DNA of 64,000 nt from JABAQJ01 sp046327745 (GCA_046327745.1 JAXLXV010000007.1:372001-436000), one strand, 5' to 3'; positions 51,811-62,170 are shown, numbered from the stretch's first letter. The notes: generated by a model not told the origin, from the letters alone. A program made the numbers and translations.

Positions 51811-54800
51811 TTAGGCGCGTTTGGGAGGGCGCTTGCTGTCGCGTTGCGTGGGGCTTGCCGACTTGCGTGCCCCATTCGCGCGGGAGGGCAGTGGGCGTCC
51901 GGACATTGGCTTCATCGACGAAGATCCGGTCAGGTGTGACTTCAGGAATCGGCCGGTGTGGGACGACCGGCACGCGGCCACCTGCTCGGGCGTTCCTGTC
52001 ACCACCACGTCGCCGCCGGCATGTCCGCCTTCGGGTCCTAGATCGATGACATGATCCGCCGTCTTGATCACGTCCAGATGGTGCTCAATCAGCACGACTG
52101 TATGCCCCGCGTCCACGAGTTGATTCAGCGAGGCCAGCAAGCGCTCAACGTCGGCCAGGTGCAGGCCCGTCGTCGGTTCGTCCAAGATGTATACCGTGTG
52201 CCGCGCACGCTGCAGCTTGCTCAGTTCGGTCGCGATCTTCACGCGCTGCGCCTCGCCGCCCGACAGGGTTGTGGCTGACTGGCCTAACGTGAGATAGCCG
52301 AGCCCGAGGTCATTGAGCACGTCGATCTTCTTTCGTATGGTAGGCTCGGTGGCGAAGAATCGGGCCGCCTCTTCCACCGACATGTTCAGGACATCGTCGA
52401 TCGTCTTGCCGCGCAGTGACACTTCGAGCGTCTCGGCGTTGAACCGGGCGCCCTTGCACGCTGCGCACAGCACCTCCACGTCCGGCATGAAATACAGTTG
52501 TGTGGTGATGACGCCCTCGCCCTGACATTCCTCGCAGCGCCCCCCTTTCACGTTGAAGCTGAAACGCCCGGGCTTGTACTCGCGCTCTACGGACAAGGGC
52601 GCAGACGTAAACAGATCGCGGATGGTGTCATAGAACCCGATGTATGTGGCCGGGTTGGAGCGCGAATTGCGGCCGATGGGCGACTGATCAATGCTGACGA
52701 CCTTGTGCACGAACTCCATCCCTTCGACGGCGTCGTGCGCACCGGGGAGCGTGCGCGTGTCTTCAAGCCGCTTCCAAAGGGCCTTGAAGAGGACGTCGCT
52801 CACCAAGGTGCTCTTGCCGGAGCCAGAGGCGCCGGTGACGGCGATCATCTGCCCTAACGGGAAGTCGACGTCGATGGACTTGAGGTTGTTCTCTCGTGCG
52901 CCGCGCACACGCAGCACCTTGCCCGTGCCTGCCCGACGGTGCGCCGGCGTGGCGATGGCTCGTTGGCCCGATAGGAACTGTCCCGTCGGTGAGGCTTTGC
53001 AGCGCAGCACGTCGTCCAGGCTCCCCTGCACTACGACCTGGCCGCCGTGCACGCCAGGTCCTGGCCCCATCTCCACGAGATGATCCGCCGCACGAATGGT
53101 GTCCTCGTCGTGTTCCACGACGATCACCGTGTTTCCGATGTCGCGCAGTCGCTCCAGCGTGGCGATCATCTTCACGTTGTCCTTCGGGTGCAGCCCGATA
53201 CTCGGCTCATCGAGCACGTACAGCATCCCCATCAACCCGGACCCGATTTGCGTGGACAACCGGATGCGTTGCGACTCCCCGCCGGAGAGCGTGCCCGAGC
53301 GACGGTTGAAGCTGAGGTAGTCGAGCCCGATGCCTAACAGCAACTGCAGGCGCCCGCGAACTTCACCCAGGATTTGCTTCCCGGCGTCGGCCCCGCGGCC
53401 TGTCAGCTTCACCGTGCCCAGAAACTGGTGTAACTCGTCGAAGTGCAGCTGGCCGAACTCGTGGATCGTCTTGCCACCAACGGTGAACAACTGCCGCGTG
53501 GCCCGCAGGCGTGCGCCGTTACAGTCCGGGCATGTGTGCTCGACCATGACCTTGTCCAGCCATTCTTCCATGCGAGAGTTCGCTTCCCCCTGCTGCCGAT
53601 AGCGCCGGTAGTGGCGCTCGATCCGCCGGGCAATGCCGTGGAAGCCGACCTCGTGGCGTTCCCATTCGGGGCGTCGCATGGTCGCCTCTGGCGGTGTGAC
53701 CACCTTCATCTTGCGCGGATCGATGCCGTACAGGATCGCCTGCCGGGCCGACTCGGAGAGCTGATGCCATGGCTCGTCGAGCGAGAAGTCGAGGGCGGTG
53801 GCCAGGCTGTACATGATCCGGCCGTCCCACGTATCCGGGTTGTACCTGAAGGCCTCCCGCACAAAGCAGCCGGCGCGGATGCTGCGCTCCGGGTCGGGGA
53901 TGAGCAGATCCGGATGCGTCAGCTTGTCGACGCCTAATCCACCGCACGTGCGACAGGCGGCTTCCGGATTGTTGAACATGAAGAATTCGGGGGCGATGTC
54001 GCCGTACACGAAGTGCTGTGTTGGGCTGCAGACACTGCGATAGAAGGCCTCGGTCACCGATTTGCTCGCCTTCTCCACCTTGAGCTGCACCAATCCGTCA
54101 CCCACCAACAAAGCGGCGGCAATGCCTGCGGTGATCGCCTTCTCATGTTTGCGATCAATCACAAAGCGATCCACCACCGCATCCATGTCGCGCACGGACG
54201 AGTCGTCTACCGTCACCTCTGCCGACAGATCAATCGGATGACCGTCGATGGACAGTCGGCGACACCCCTTCTTTCGCAACTCCGTGAACACCACGTCCAA
54301 TTCTTCGCCATAGATCTTGAAGATCGGCGCACGTAGTTCGAGTTCCGTGCCAGATGGCAACGCCAGCACGGCCTCCAGGATCTGGCTGGCGCTCTTGATC
54401 GGCACCACTTCACCCGTGCGCGGGCAGTGCGCCTCACCGACCGTTGCAAACAACAGGTTGAGGTAGCTGGCGATGTCCGTCATGGTGCCGACGGTCGAGC
54501 GCGGGTTGGAGGCGACGGTCTTTTGCTCGATGGAGATGACGGGTGAGAGTCCGAAGACAAAATCCACGTCAGGCTTGGTCACCTGGGAAACGAAGCGCTT
54601 GGCGAAATTGGATAGTGACTCCATGTACCGCCGCTGCCCCTCGGCATAGATCGTGTCGAAGGCGAGGCTCGATTTTCCTGAGCCCGACAGTCCGGTGACT
54701 ACGACCAGCTGATCGCGCGGAATCTCCAACGAGATATTGCGCAGGTTATGGACGCGCGCGCCCTGGACGGCGATCGAGGTGCGAGCAGCGGAGCGCGTCG

Positions 54801-54834
54801 ACGGTGCAGGTGGCTTTCGCTTGGCGACGCTCAT
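51811..54834 (-). CDS. uvrA: Excinuclease ABC subunit A (UvrA), first zinc module eroded
   Basis: A 1007-residue UvrA: Walker A GLSGSGKS at about 48-55 and a second GASGSGKST, signatures TLSGGESQRIRL and TLSGGEAQRVKIA, and the UvrB-binding region between them. The second zinc finger is intact (CEECQGEGVITTQLYF with CAACKGARF). At the first zinc site the usual CxxC pair is missing (CSPTQHFVYGDIAPEFFMFN precedes CRTCGGLG), and HCPRTGE replaces the common HCPxCG. It is therefore divergent and may be a paralogue. The C-terminus has about 40 extra basic residues. The ATG overlaps the stop of a nucleotidyltransferase gene (ATGA), and its own TAA sits in a GCCTAACG octamer. Confidence 0.93.
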   Translation of the reverse strand: MSVAKRKPPAPSTRSAARTSIAVQGARVHNLRNISLEIPRDQLVVVTGLSGSGKSSLAFDTIYAEGQRRYMESLSNFAKRFVSQVTKPDVDFVFGLSPVISIEQKTVASNPRSTVGTMTDIASYLNLLFATVGEAHCPRTGEVVPIKSASQILEAVLALPSGTELELRAPIFKIYGEELDVVFTELRKKGCRRLSIDGHPIDLSAEVTVDDSSVRDMDAVVDRFVIDRKHEKAITAGIAAALLVGDGLVQLKVEKASKSVTEAFYRSVCSPTQHFVYGDIAPEFFMFNNPEAACRTCGGLGVDKLTHPDLLIPDPERSIRAGCFVREAFRYNPDTWDGRIMYSLATALDFSLDEPWHQLSESARQAILYGIDPRKMKVVTPPEATMRRPEWERHEVGFHGIARRIERHYRRYRQQGEANSRMEEWLDKVMVEHTCPDCNGARLRATRQLFTVGGKTIHEFGQLHFDELHQFLGTVKLTGRGADAGKQILGEVRGRLQLLLGIGLDYLSFNRRSGTLSGGESQRIRLSTQIGSGLMGMLYVLDEPSIGLHPKDNVKMIATLERLRDIGNTVIVVEHDEDTIRAADHLVEMGPGPGVHGGQVVVQGSLDDVLRCKASPTGQFLSGQRAIATPAHRRAGTGKVLRVRGARENNLKSIDVDFPLGQMIAVTGASGSGKSTLVSDVLFKALWKRLEDTRTLPGAHDAVEGMEFVHKVVSIDQSPIGRNSRSNPATYIGFYDTIRDLFTSAPLSVEREYKPGRFSFNVKGGRCEECQGEGVITTQLYFMPDVEVLCAACKGARFNAETLEVSLRGKTIDDVLNMSVEEAARFFATEPTIRKKIDVLNDLGLGYLTLGQSATTLSGGEAQRVKIATELSKLQRARHTVYILDEPTTGLHLADVERLLASLNQLVDAGHTVVLIEHHLDVIKTADHVIDLGPEGGHAGGDVVVTGTPEQVAACRSSHTGRFLKSHLTGSSSMKPMSGRPLPSRANGARKSASPTQRDSKRPPKRA

Positions 54835-55796
54835 GCGACAGGCGGCGTGAGGGAGTAGAACGCGAGTTCCTGCACGTCCACGTGGCTCTTGCGGGTCAGG
54901 CGCGCCGATGTCGCCGCCTTGCCGATCAATCCGATGTCGGCGAGGTATTCGCAGGCCGCCGTAGCCCCTTCGACCCCCATCGTCCGTGCAAAGTGGGCAT
55001 CGATCTCGGTGCAGGAGCGTGCCTCCCCCACCTCGCGGAGGTGCTGGATGACCGGAGCAAAGAGGCGTGGCGCGCGATCGGCGAGATAGGCATCGGCCGT
55101 TGCCAGTGCAGCTTCAACGTTTGCTGTGGTCTTTCGGCTATTGAGCAGGTCCGTGTACATCACTCGAAAGACCTCGGGGTTGAGGGCCAACGCCTGCGGA
55201 ATGACCTCGCGGTCGGCCAACAACCGCCGGCTGATGACCTCGACTTGTGCCAACGGCGTGGCAGCGTACAGGAGCCAGAGCGCGGTGTATTCCAAGTCGC
55301 CGCGCGTGAGCAAAAACTTGTGCGCCTTGTACAGAGGGCCTAACGCGCGAATTCCTGCGTGTAACAATTGCACCTCGGTGTCGCGCTCACCGATCTCGTG
55401 GAGTCGCGCGCAGAGCGCAGCGATGCTCTCGTCATGGGTGTACAGCAGGCGACCCTTGCTGAGCAGGGAATGGACGAACGAATTCCGCAGGGACCCTTCG
55501 ACCATCCGCCGAAATGACGTTCGGGGAACGAGCATCGCGTGGACGTTCATGCCATCGGCATAGAGGGACATATGCGCATCGTCGACCTTCTTGTCGTCGA
55601 TCGTAACGAAGACCAGGTCGATGTCCGACTTTGCCCAGACGGCGTCGTGCGACAGGCTTCCGCACAGGATGACGGCGAGGATGGACTGGTCGAGCTTCAC
55701 CTGCTGGACCAAGCGATCGAGTGCCTCCGTGAACTGCTGCTGTGTGGCGGCGCCTAAGCGATGGCGTGTGTGCACGTCGGAGCGGGTGGTGGGCAC
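54831..55796 (-). CDS. Nucleotidyltransferase-domain protein coupled to uvrA
   Basis: A pol-beta-type nucleotidyltransferase of about 320 residues. The active site is in LAVILCGSLSHDAVWAKSDI followed by DLVFV, giving GS-x10-D-x-D, with a possible third acid later. The rest is helical. Related proteins adenylate or uridylate small molecules, RNA or proteins. The start is uncertain: GTG 55796 leaves a 65-base divergent promoter gap, and ATG 55859 is also possible. The stop overlaps the uvrA start (ATGA), so the two are cotranslated, which is unusual. The substrate is unknown. Confidence 0.8.
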   Translation of the reverse strand: MPTTRSDVHTRHRLGAATQQQFTEALDRLVQQVKLDQSILAVILCGSLSHDAVWAKSDIDLVFVTIDDKKVDDAHMSLYADGMNVHAMLVPRTSFRRMVEGSLRNSFVHSLLSKGRLLYTHDESIAALCARLHEIGERDTEVQLLHAGIRALGPLYKAHKFLLTRGDLEYTALWLLYAATPLAQVEVISRRLLADREVIPQALALNPEVFRVMYTDLLNSRKTTANVEAALATADAYLADRAPRLFAPVIQHLREVGEARSCTEIDAHFARTMGVEGATAACEYLADIGLIGKAATSARLTRKSHVDVQELAFYSLTPPVA

Positions 55797-55861
55797 GCCT
55801 TCCTGCGACGTCAACGGAGGGGTTAATTGTCCGCCGACCTCCTCCTTCCCCGGGACCATCC

Positions 55862-58800
55862 GTGCGCTACTCCGCTCTCGCATGCCTCCTCCTGTTGGCG
55901 CCGCCGACGCTGACGGCTCAAGCCACTGATTCGCTGCCGCTTTCGCCGACGAGACGTCTCCAATTCACGGCCACGGAAGGCACATGGATGTCCGTCGACG
56001 TTTCACCCGATGGACGCACCATTGTGTTCGACCTCCTAGGGGATCTGTACACGGTGCCCATGGCGGGCGGGGCGGCCACGCGCATAACGAATGGGTTGTC
56101 GTTCGACGCCCAACCCAGGTTTTCTCCCAACGGCAAGCAGATCGTGTTCGTTTCGGACCGCGGCGGCGCCGATAACCTCTGGATCGCCGATGCCGACGGC
56201 CAGAATGCTCGGGCGATTACCAAGGATGAGCGTCATACCTTCATCTCGCCAGAGTGGACGCCGGATGGTGCCTACCTCATCGTGTCCAAAAGTACCGATG
56301 TGGTCAATCGCCCGCGAAACTACCAGCTGATGCTGTACCACCGGGACGGTGGGCAAGGGGTGCAGCTGACGGGCGGCGCTCCTGCAACAACGGTGCCCGC
56401 GGCCAACGATCCGAGGCCCGTGGCGCTCCTCGGCGCCGCCTTTGGGGCCAACGGCCGCTACGTGTACGCCAGTGGTTCCACCAATCCGGGGTGGGGCTCT
56501 TGGCAACTCATGGTGATCGACCGCATGGACGGTCGCACCTTCACACGAAGCGACGAAGTCGAAGGCGCCCTCCGCCCGACGGTATCGCCCGACGGGCGCT
56601 GGATTGCCTACGCCACCCGCCGCGACGGCATGACACGCTGGAAGATCACCGACACCAACACCGGGGACGAACGCGTCCTGGTGCCGGCGGCGGATCGCGA
56701 TGATCAGGAATCGGCGTTCACACGCGACCTCATGCCAGGTGCGTCCTTCACCCCCGACAGCCGAACGTTCGTCGCCGCCTACCATGGCAAGATCTGGCGC
56801 GTCGATGTGTCCACGGGCCAAGCGGCGGAGATCCCATTCCAAGCGGCGGTTGACGTTGGCATGGGGCCCCTGGTGCGGTTTGAGTATCCCGCCCCCGATT
56901 CCATGGTCACGGCCCGACGCCTCGAGCAGCCAACACTCTCCCCGGACGGACGCACCCTCGCGTTCTCTGGCATGGGTCGTCTGTACATCCAATCACTCGG
57001 TGTGCCTAACGCCATTCCGCGTCAACTCAGCGAAGGAAAGGACGGCGCGTATTTCCCAGCGTGGTCGCGAGACGGTCGCTGGCTCGCCTACGTCACGTGG
57101 GATGACATCGAAGGTGGAGACATCTGGCGCGTACGCGCCGACGGCAGTGCGAAGCCTGAGCGTCTGACGACGAACAAGGCCTTCTATGAAAAGCTCGCCT
57201 GGTCTCCCGACGGGCGACGCATCCTGGCCGCGCGCGGCCCACGGCAACAACGCATCGAGTTCTTCGATGAGCTGCGCACGGGACGGTCGCAGGTGACGGA
57301 ATTGATATGGATCCCCGCCGAGGGTGGGGCGGCCAATAGTATTGCGCCGGTGAACACGATCATGCGGTGGTCGTCCATGCACTACGGCGTCCCGCACTTC
57401 ACGAGTGACACGTCGCGTATCTACTTCACCGATCCGTTCGACGGTCTGGTCTCCATTCGTTGGGACGGTAGCGATCGTCGTCAGGTGCTGAAGGCGACCG
57501 GATGGGAGTGGACGTGGAATCCGCAGGTGCCCGCGGATGAGATCCTGCTCTCGCCCACGGGGCAGCGCGCGCTGATCCTGATGAACAACCAGGTCTACCT
57601 CGCGGAACTTCCTCCGGCTGGCGATCGCATCCCCACTGTTTCCCTCTCGAACCTCGCGGGTGCTCCCTTCCCCATCCGCCGTCTCTCGACCATCGGGGCG
57701 GATTTCATGGGATGGAGTTCCGACGGCGGCTCCGTGTACTGGACCCTTGGCCATACGCTCTTCACCGCGACGGCGACGGTCAGCTCCAACGCGCCAGAGC
57801 CAGCGCGGACGGAGATCTTAGTCCGGCGCCCACGCGACATCCCGAGCGGCACCCTAGTGCTGCGCGGCGCGCGCGTCATCACCATGAAGGGGGCCGAAGT
57901 GTTGCCGCGCGCGGACATCGTGATCACGAATGACCGCATACGAGCCGTCGGCGCCACCGGAAGCGTGGACATCCCCGCGGGGGCCCATGTGGTCGATGTC
58001 GCAGGCAAGACGATCATTCCGGGGTTCGTGGATATCCATGCGCACATGTGGGCCCCATGGGGCGTGCACCGCACACAGGTATGGGAATACCTCGCGAACC
58101 TCGCGTACGGCATCACGTCCACTCGCGACCCACAGACCATGACGTCCGACGTGCTCACGTATGCAGATCGCGTTGCGTCTGGCGACATACTTGGGCCACG
58201 CATTTTCACCACGGCCCGCGGGGTCTTTGCAGCTGAGGACCTTCACTCCGTGGACGACGCGAGAAACGTCGGGCGGCGCTACGCGGACTACTATCATACC
58301 GAAACGATCAAGAACTATGTGGTCGGCGACCGGAAGCACCGGCAATGGTTCATGATGGCGATGAACGAATCGCGGCTGTCCCCAACAGCGGAGGGGAGCA
58401 GCGACTTCAAGATGAACCTGACGCTGGCACTTGATGGATTCGCGGGGCAAGAACACTCGTATCCGGTAACGAACGTCTACGAGGACGTGGTGCAGCTCGC
58501 CGCCAAAAGCGGGATCACCTACACTCCAACCCTGCTCATCAACTACGGCGGCCCGGCTTCGGAGAACAGATTTTACCGCACGACCGACCTGCACGCGGAC
58601 ACCAAGCTCACCCGGTTCCTTCCGCATGAGGAGATCGATCGACGATCATTGCGTCGTGACGGCCTTGACCATGAATCGCAATTTGTCGTCCGCGACGAAG
58701 CCGCAGTAGCGAACAGTATTCTCAAGGCTGGCGGCCGAGTTGGCCTCGGCGGCCACGGACAGCTGCAAGGGCTGGGTGTGCACTGGGAGCTTCAGAACTT

Positions 58801-59071
58801 TGCGTCCGGAGGGATGTCGCCGCACGACATCCTACGCGTCGCAACCATTCTTGGCGCGGAGGCGATCGGACACGGAGCGCACGTCGGCTCAATCGAAGTG
58901 GGCAAGTTCGCTGACCTGCAGATTCTCGATCGCAACCCGTTGGACGACATCAGCAACACCTTGTCGATCCGACAGGTCCTCGTCGGCGGTCGCCTGTACG
59001 ATGCCGCGACCCTTGATGAACTTTGGCCCCGCCAGCAGAAGCTGCCGACACAGTGGTGGTGGGGACGCTGA
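55862..59071 (+). CDS. Exported amidohydrolase with N-terminal TolB-like beta-propeller
   Basis: From GTG 55862 a 1069-residue protein with signal peptide (VRYSALACLLLLAPPTLTA). Residues 30 to about 650 form PD40/TolB-type repeats (SVDVSPDGRTIVFDLLGDLY, AQPRFSPNGKQIVFVSDRGG, LAWSPDGRRILAARG). The C-terminal amidohydrolase domain begins GTLVLRGARVITMKGAEVLP and has the metal pair HAH at 726-728 (FVDIHAHMWAPWG), with GGHGQLQGLGVHWELQ and GSIEVGKFADLQILDRNPLD later. It probably cleaves cyclic or peptide amides outside the cytoplasm. This two-domain layout is common in Gemmatimonadota. The Met 40 codons earlier is less likely. Confidence 0.9.
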   Translation: MRYSALACLLLLAPPTLTAQATDSLPLSPTRRLQFTATEGTWMSVDVSPDGRTIVFDLLGDLYTVPMAGGAATRITNGLSFDAQPRFSPNGKQIVFVSDRGGADNLWIADADGQNARAITKDERHTFISPEWTPDGAYLIVSKSTDVVNRPRNYQLMLYHRDGGQGVQLTGGAPATTVPAANDPRPVALLGAAFGANGRYVYASGSTNPGWGSWQLMVIDRMDGRTFTRSDEVEGALRPTVSPDGRWIAYATRRDGMTRWKITDTNTGDERVLVPAADRDDQESAFTRDLMPGASFTPDSRTFVAAYHGKIWRVDVSTGQAAEIPFQAAVDVGMGPLVRFEYPAPDSMVTARRLEQPTLSPDGRTLAFSGMGRLYIQSLGVPNAIPRQLSEGKDGAYFPAWSRDGRWLAYVTWDDIEGGDIWRVRADGSAKPERLTTNKAFYEKLAWSPDGRRILAARGPRQQRIEFFDELRTGRSQVTELIWIPAEGGAANSIAPVNTIMRWSSMHYGVPHFTSDTSRIYFTDPFDGLVSIRWDGSDRRQVLKATGWEWTWNPQVPADEILLSPTGQRALILMNNQVYLAELPPAGDRIPTVSLSNLAGAPFPIRRLSTIGADFMGWSSDGGSVYWTLGHTLFTATATVSSNAPEPARTEILVRRPRDIPSGTLVLRGARVITMKGAEVLPRADIVITNDRIRAVGATGSVDIPAGAHVVDVAGKTIIPGFVDIHAHMWAPWGVHRTQVWEYLANLAYGITSTRDPQTMTSDVLTYADRVASGDILGPRIFTTARGVFAAEDLHSVDDARNVGRRYADYYHTETIKNYVVGDRKHRQWFMMAMNESRLSPTAEGSSDFKMNLTLALDGFAGQEHSYPVTNVYEDVVQLAAKSGITYTPTLLINYGGPASENRFYRTTDLHADTKLTRFLPHEEIDRRSLRRDGLDHESQFVVRDEAAVANSILKAGGRVGLGGHGQLQGLGVHWELQNFASGGMSPHDILRVATILGAEAIGHGAHVGSIEVGKFADLQILDRNPLDDISNTLSIRQVLVGGRLYDAATLDELWPRQQKLPTQWWWGR

Positions 59072-59091
59072 GGCACACCTAGGCCTGGCCC

Positions 59092-61230
59092 TCAGGCCAG
59101 CTCTAGGCTCACCAGTTCGTGGATCGGCACGCGGTCAAGGGTAAATTCCACACCGTCTGGTGTGCTTCGCGGCTGCAACGCGCGTCCTGCCATGACCGCG
59201 CGCGCTACGGTCACGCGGCCCGGAACTCGCAACCGCACGCGAACATCGGTCAGCGCGATCGGATCCTCACAGAATTGCGGATGGTCGGGTGTGGTGCGCA
59301 TCGGGGAGAAATTGATGACGTGCACCAAATAGCGTTCGTGGCGTCCAAGTGCACGGTTCGCGGCCTGGTGCGTGACGGCGATCTCCGTACTCATTGGTGC
59401 GTTGCTCTCAACGAGTTGGGTCGGACCGACGCGACCAAGCAGATGTCGAAGCGCCTCACGGTACACCCAGTACCCCTGTTGGAAGTAGCTCAGTCCTAAC
59501 GGGAATCCGATCAATCCAACGTTGCCGCTGACGGCCATGGCCGTGAAGTCCGTCAGGTGATCGAATGGGGTCTGTGCGTGGCTGGTGTAGTGCTCGGGGC
59601 TGCGCTGGAAGAGTGGCTCACCCAGCTGGGCGAGAGAGACGCCGGCGCCGCCCACACGCCACTGGCTCGCTCCTTCGTACAGCGCGTACGCGTACTCCGG
59701 AATAGCCCCCGTGAACGGTGCGCGGGGCACCAAGTACGCCGGCGCAAATGGGGATGCACCGGCATAGGTAAAGCCGTACCGGTCCAGCCACGTACCGTCG
59801 GCGTCGGCGAGGAGACCGCTCTCGTGGCAGCTGACGACGGCACCGCCATTCGCGATATAGGTGTGCAAGCGCTTGACCGTCTCTGCCGTCATCCGCAGGT
59901 GGCCCGGCAGGATGATCAACCCGTATCGCTCCCACGCCGATCCGGGCTCCACGATGTCATACTGGTAGCGCAGCTCACTCAGCACCTTGCACCAACCCAG
60001 GATCGTTGGATCTGTCGGTCGCCCCAGCGCGAGGTCGTTCGTCATGAGCGCGGCCTCGGCGACGGGGACGGCACCCTCCAGGTAGGGTTCCAGTCGCTTG
60101 ACCACGCCGTATGCCTTGCCGATAACGTGGTAGACTGCCGGGTCCAGGCGTCCATCGGGAGGGAGCTGATCCCCGATATCGCAACGCGCTCCCTGCGCCA
60201 CGATGGCCGCACACTCCATCTGGAGCTGCGCCGGCAGCTTCAATCCGCCAAAGTCGGCCCATGACGCCTTGAATCTGCCCGTCATACCGTAGCTGGTGAT
60301 GCCGAAGGGTCGCGTATACCGAACCTGTGCCGGAAAGTAGAAGTATCCCCAGGAGGCCGTGGGAAGGGCCTCGACGTCCGCGTTGTCCAGCGACGCGACG
60401 CGGTCGCCGAGTCGGCCGAGCCCGATATCGTTGTAGTCCACCTGACATCCGGGCCGCGTCGCCTTGACCAACGCCGACATGCGCTGGTGAAAGTTCACGA
60501 AGAGCTGGTTCTTGTGCTCGCGCTGTACCTGCGCGTTCTGCGCGTCCTTTCCTGACGCTTGAAGCTGGCGGAGGCATTCGTCGCAGAAGCATTCCGGTGC
60601 CACGGGCTCTGCCATGTCAAACCACGCCCCGTCGAGTTCATACCGAGAGACAAATTCCTTGGTGTGATCCGCCATGAGCTGTTGAAAGGGCTCGTGCGAC
60701 AGGCACAACGCCGTCCACGCCGGTGTGTGGCCCGGCTTGGGCAGGTGATTTGAGCCGTCCCGATCAATGACCAGCCATTCGTGGTGCGTGTTGGCGAGGT
60801 TGTGGTCCCACGTCGTGCAGTAGTAGGCGTACACCGCGATCTGTCGCGCGCGGCAGGCGCGTACTTGCTCGCCAAGAAGGTCAAACGACAGGCCAGGATG
60901 CACCGGGCCGTATTGGCTCGGGTAGTAGAAGTACCCGTGCATGTCCTTGGCGAATACGACAATGGCGTCCACGTTCCCAGCAACGAGCCGGTCCCCGTAC
61001 TCGTCCGCGTTGAACCTGGCGCCGATCTTCGGAATGAACGCGGTGTTGTGGAAGTCCTGGTGAATCTTGCGCCACGGACGCTTGGGCAGGTTCGCCAACT
61101 TGGGATCAATCCACAGCCGTGGTGGACGCTGGGGTATGGACTGTCCATCCAGCGCTGTCCAGGGAAACCGACCGAGAGTCACAGCGCCTGCGCCGAGGGA
61201 GGCGACAAAATCGCGTCGAGAGCTGGTCAC
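59092..61230 (-). CDS. Tat-exported glycoside hydrolase-like protein (GHL6 type)
   Basis: From GTG 61230 about 712 residues start with a twin-arginine signal (VTSSRRDFVASLGAGAVTLG). The TIM-barrel part reads KIHQDFHNTAFIPKIGARFN, MHGYFYYPSQYGPVHPGLSF and VSRYELDGAWFDMAEPVAPE with CFCDECL, as in hypothetical glycosyl hydrolase 6 and alpha-fucosidase/beta-galactosidase-like enzymes. A beta-galactosidase trimerisation-like domain (LIILPGHLRMTAETVKRLHT, IANGGAVVSCHESGL) and a beta-sandwich follow. Candidate acids are in DGAWFDMAEP. The substrate is unknown. It is convergent with the amidohydrolase gene; CTGGCC-CTCA-GGCCAG (59086-59101) may form a weak shared hairpin. Confidence 0.85.
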   Translation of the reverse strand: MTSSRRDFVASLGAGAVTLGRFPWTALDGQSIPQRPPRLWIDPKLANLPKRPWRKIHQDFHNTAFIPKIGARFNADEYGDRLVAGNVDAIVVFAKDMHGYFYYPSQYGPVHPGLSFDLLGEQVRACRARQIAVYAYYCTTWDHNLANTHHEWLVIDRDGSNHLPKPGHTPAWTALCLSHEPFQQLMADHTKEFVSRYELDGAWFDMAEPVAPECFCDECLRQLQASGKDAQNAQVQREHKNQLFVNFHQRMSALVKATRPGCQVDYNDIGLGRLGDRVASLDNADVEALPTASWGYFYFPAQVRYTRPFGITSYGMTGRFKASWADFGGLKLPAQLQMECAAIVAQGARCDIGDQLPPDGRLDPAVYHVIGKAYGVVKRLEPYLEGAVPVAEAALMTNDLALGRPTDPTILGWCKVLSELRYQYDIVEPGSAWERYGLIILPGHLRMTAETVKRLHTYIANGGAVVSCHESGLLADADGTWLDRYGFTYAGASPFAPAYLVPRAPFTGAIPEYAYALYEGASQWRVGGAGVSLAQLGEPLFQRSPEHYTSHAQTPFDHLTDFTAMAVSGNVGLIGFPLGLSYFQQGYWVYREALRHLLGRVGPTQLVESNAPMSTEIAVTHQAANRALGRHERYLVHVINFSPMRTTPDHPQFCEDPIALTDVRVRLRVPGRVTVARAVMAGRALQPRSTPDGVEFTLDRVPIHELVSLELA

Positions 61231-61462
61231 GGATGCGTGGCAGTTGATCGTGAGAGATATGCGGGCAGCGATCACCGTCAGATGACACTGAGGTGCCCCA
61301 ATCTGCTCGTGGACCCACAGGGCGGCAACCCGACCAACGCGGGCGTCGTGGACCTAACGGGGCGCGCGTCCGCCGTGAGGCGCCTCAACGCCCTGAGTCA
61401 GCGATGGCGCGTGCCTAACGCCGTCGGTGATTCGATCTCGGCGCGCCCCGGAGCGCGCGTCT

Positions 61463-62170
61463 CTAGCAGATTACGCCGCCCCCGTCCGAGGCGTAGCTGC
61501 AGCCGGAGTAGTTGTCCATCGCCCAGACGTACCCGTTGCCATCGCCACCGGCCCAGAAGCCATTGGGTCCGCTGCTTCCATGCGACCACGACGAGCCACC
61601 GCGCGCTGCGGCCGCCTGTCGCAAGTTCCCCATCATGGGCCCGCCTTCGGTCCCGAAGTCTCCACGCGCGTTGACCCACCATCGCCCGGGCCACACCTGG
61701 CCGAGTAAGGCGGTGAGCGCCCGGACATCATCGGGGTGCAACTCGCGACCGTTCACGAACACGCCGGTGAGGCGTCCACTACCGCCGCCGGATGCTGTCG
61801 GTGGAAGGGAGCCTCCCAATGGCAATCCGGGCAGCAGCAACACGGCGGCCGGACCTCCCCAAGGCCCCGCGGCTCCCGACATGGCGTCATACCAGTACGA
61901 ACCGTCGGGCAAAGTCTGGTGCGAAAATGCTTCGAGCTGTTCGAGGACCTTCCATCCAACTGCGCTGAGCTCGCCTCCGTTGAACTGGATCCTGCGCCCT
62001 CGAGTCGTCTGGGTGGACGCTGCCGATGCGGCGCTGACCGCGACTCCAACCGACGCGGAATCAGGGTGGACAGGTGCGTTACTCGGGCGTTCGCCGGTCG
62101 CTCGGCATGAAATGCTCGCCCCTATCAGACAGGTGCACGCCACCGCGTTGTAGAGGTTCACTGACGGCAC
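61463..62170 (-). CDS. Hypothetical lipoprotein with C-terminal Gly/Ser-rich domain
   Basis: From GTG 62170, preceded by GGAGG, about 235 residues start with a probable lipoprotein signal (NLYNAVACTCLIGASISC, with two possible lipid Cys). The C-terminal half reads TGVFVNGRELHPDDVRALTA, GQVWPGRWWVNARGDFGTEG and GPMMGNLRQA, a module I have seen repeated in uncharacterised secreted bacterial proteins (function unknown). It ends in a Gly/Ser/Asn-rich tail with two cysteines (YSGCSYASDGGGVIC). The gene is isolated: about 190 bases lie before the GHL6-like gene's start and about 280 after its own start, with no repeat or RNA seen. Confidence 0.65.
   Translation of the reverse strand: MPSVNLYNAVACTCLIGASISCRATGERPSNAPVHPDSASVGVAVSAASAASTQTTRGRRIQFNGGELSAVGWKVLEQLEAFSHQTLPDGSYWYDAMSGAAGPWGGPAAVLLLPGLPLGGSLPPTASGGGSGRLTGVFVNGRELHPDDVRALTALLGQVWPGRWWVNARGDFGTEGGPMMGNLRQAAAARGGSSWSHGSSGPNGFWAGGDGNGYVWAMDNYSGCSYASDGGGVIC

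Noticed and set aside
59086..59101. Hairpin CTGGCC-CTCA-GGCCAG between convergent genes as a terminator
   Set aside because: Only 6 bp with no T-tract on either strand.
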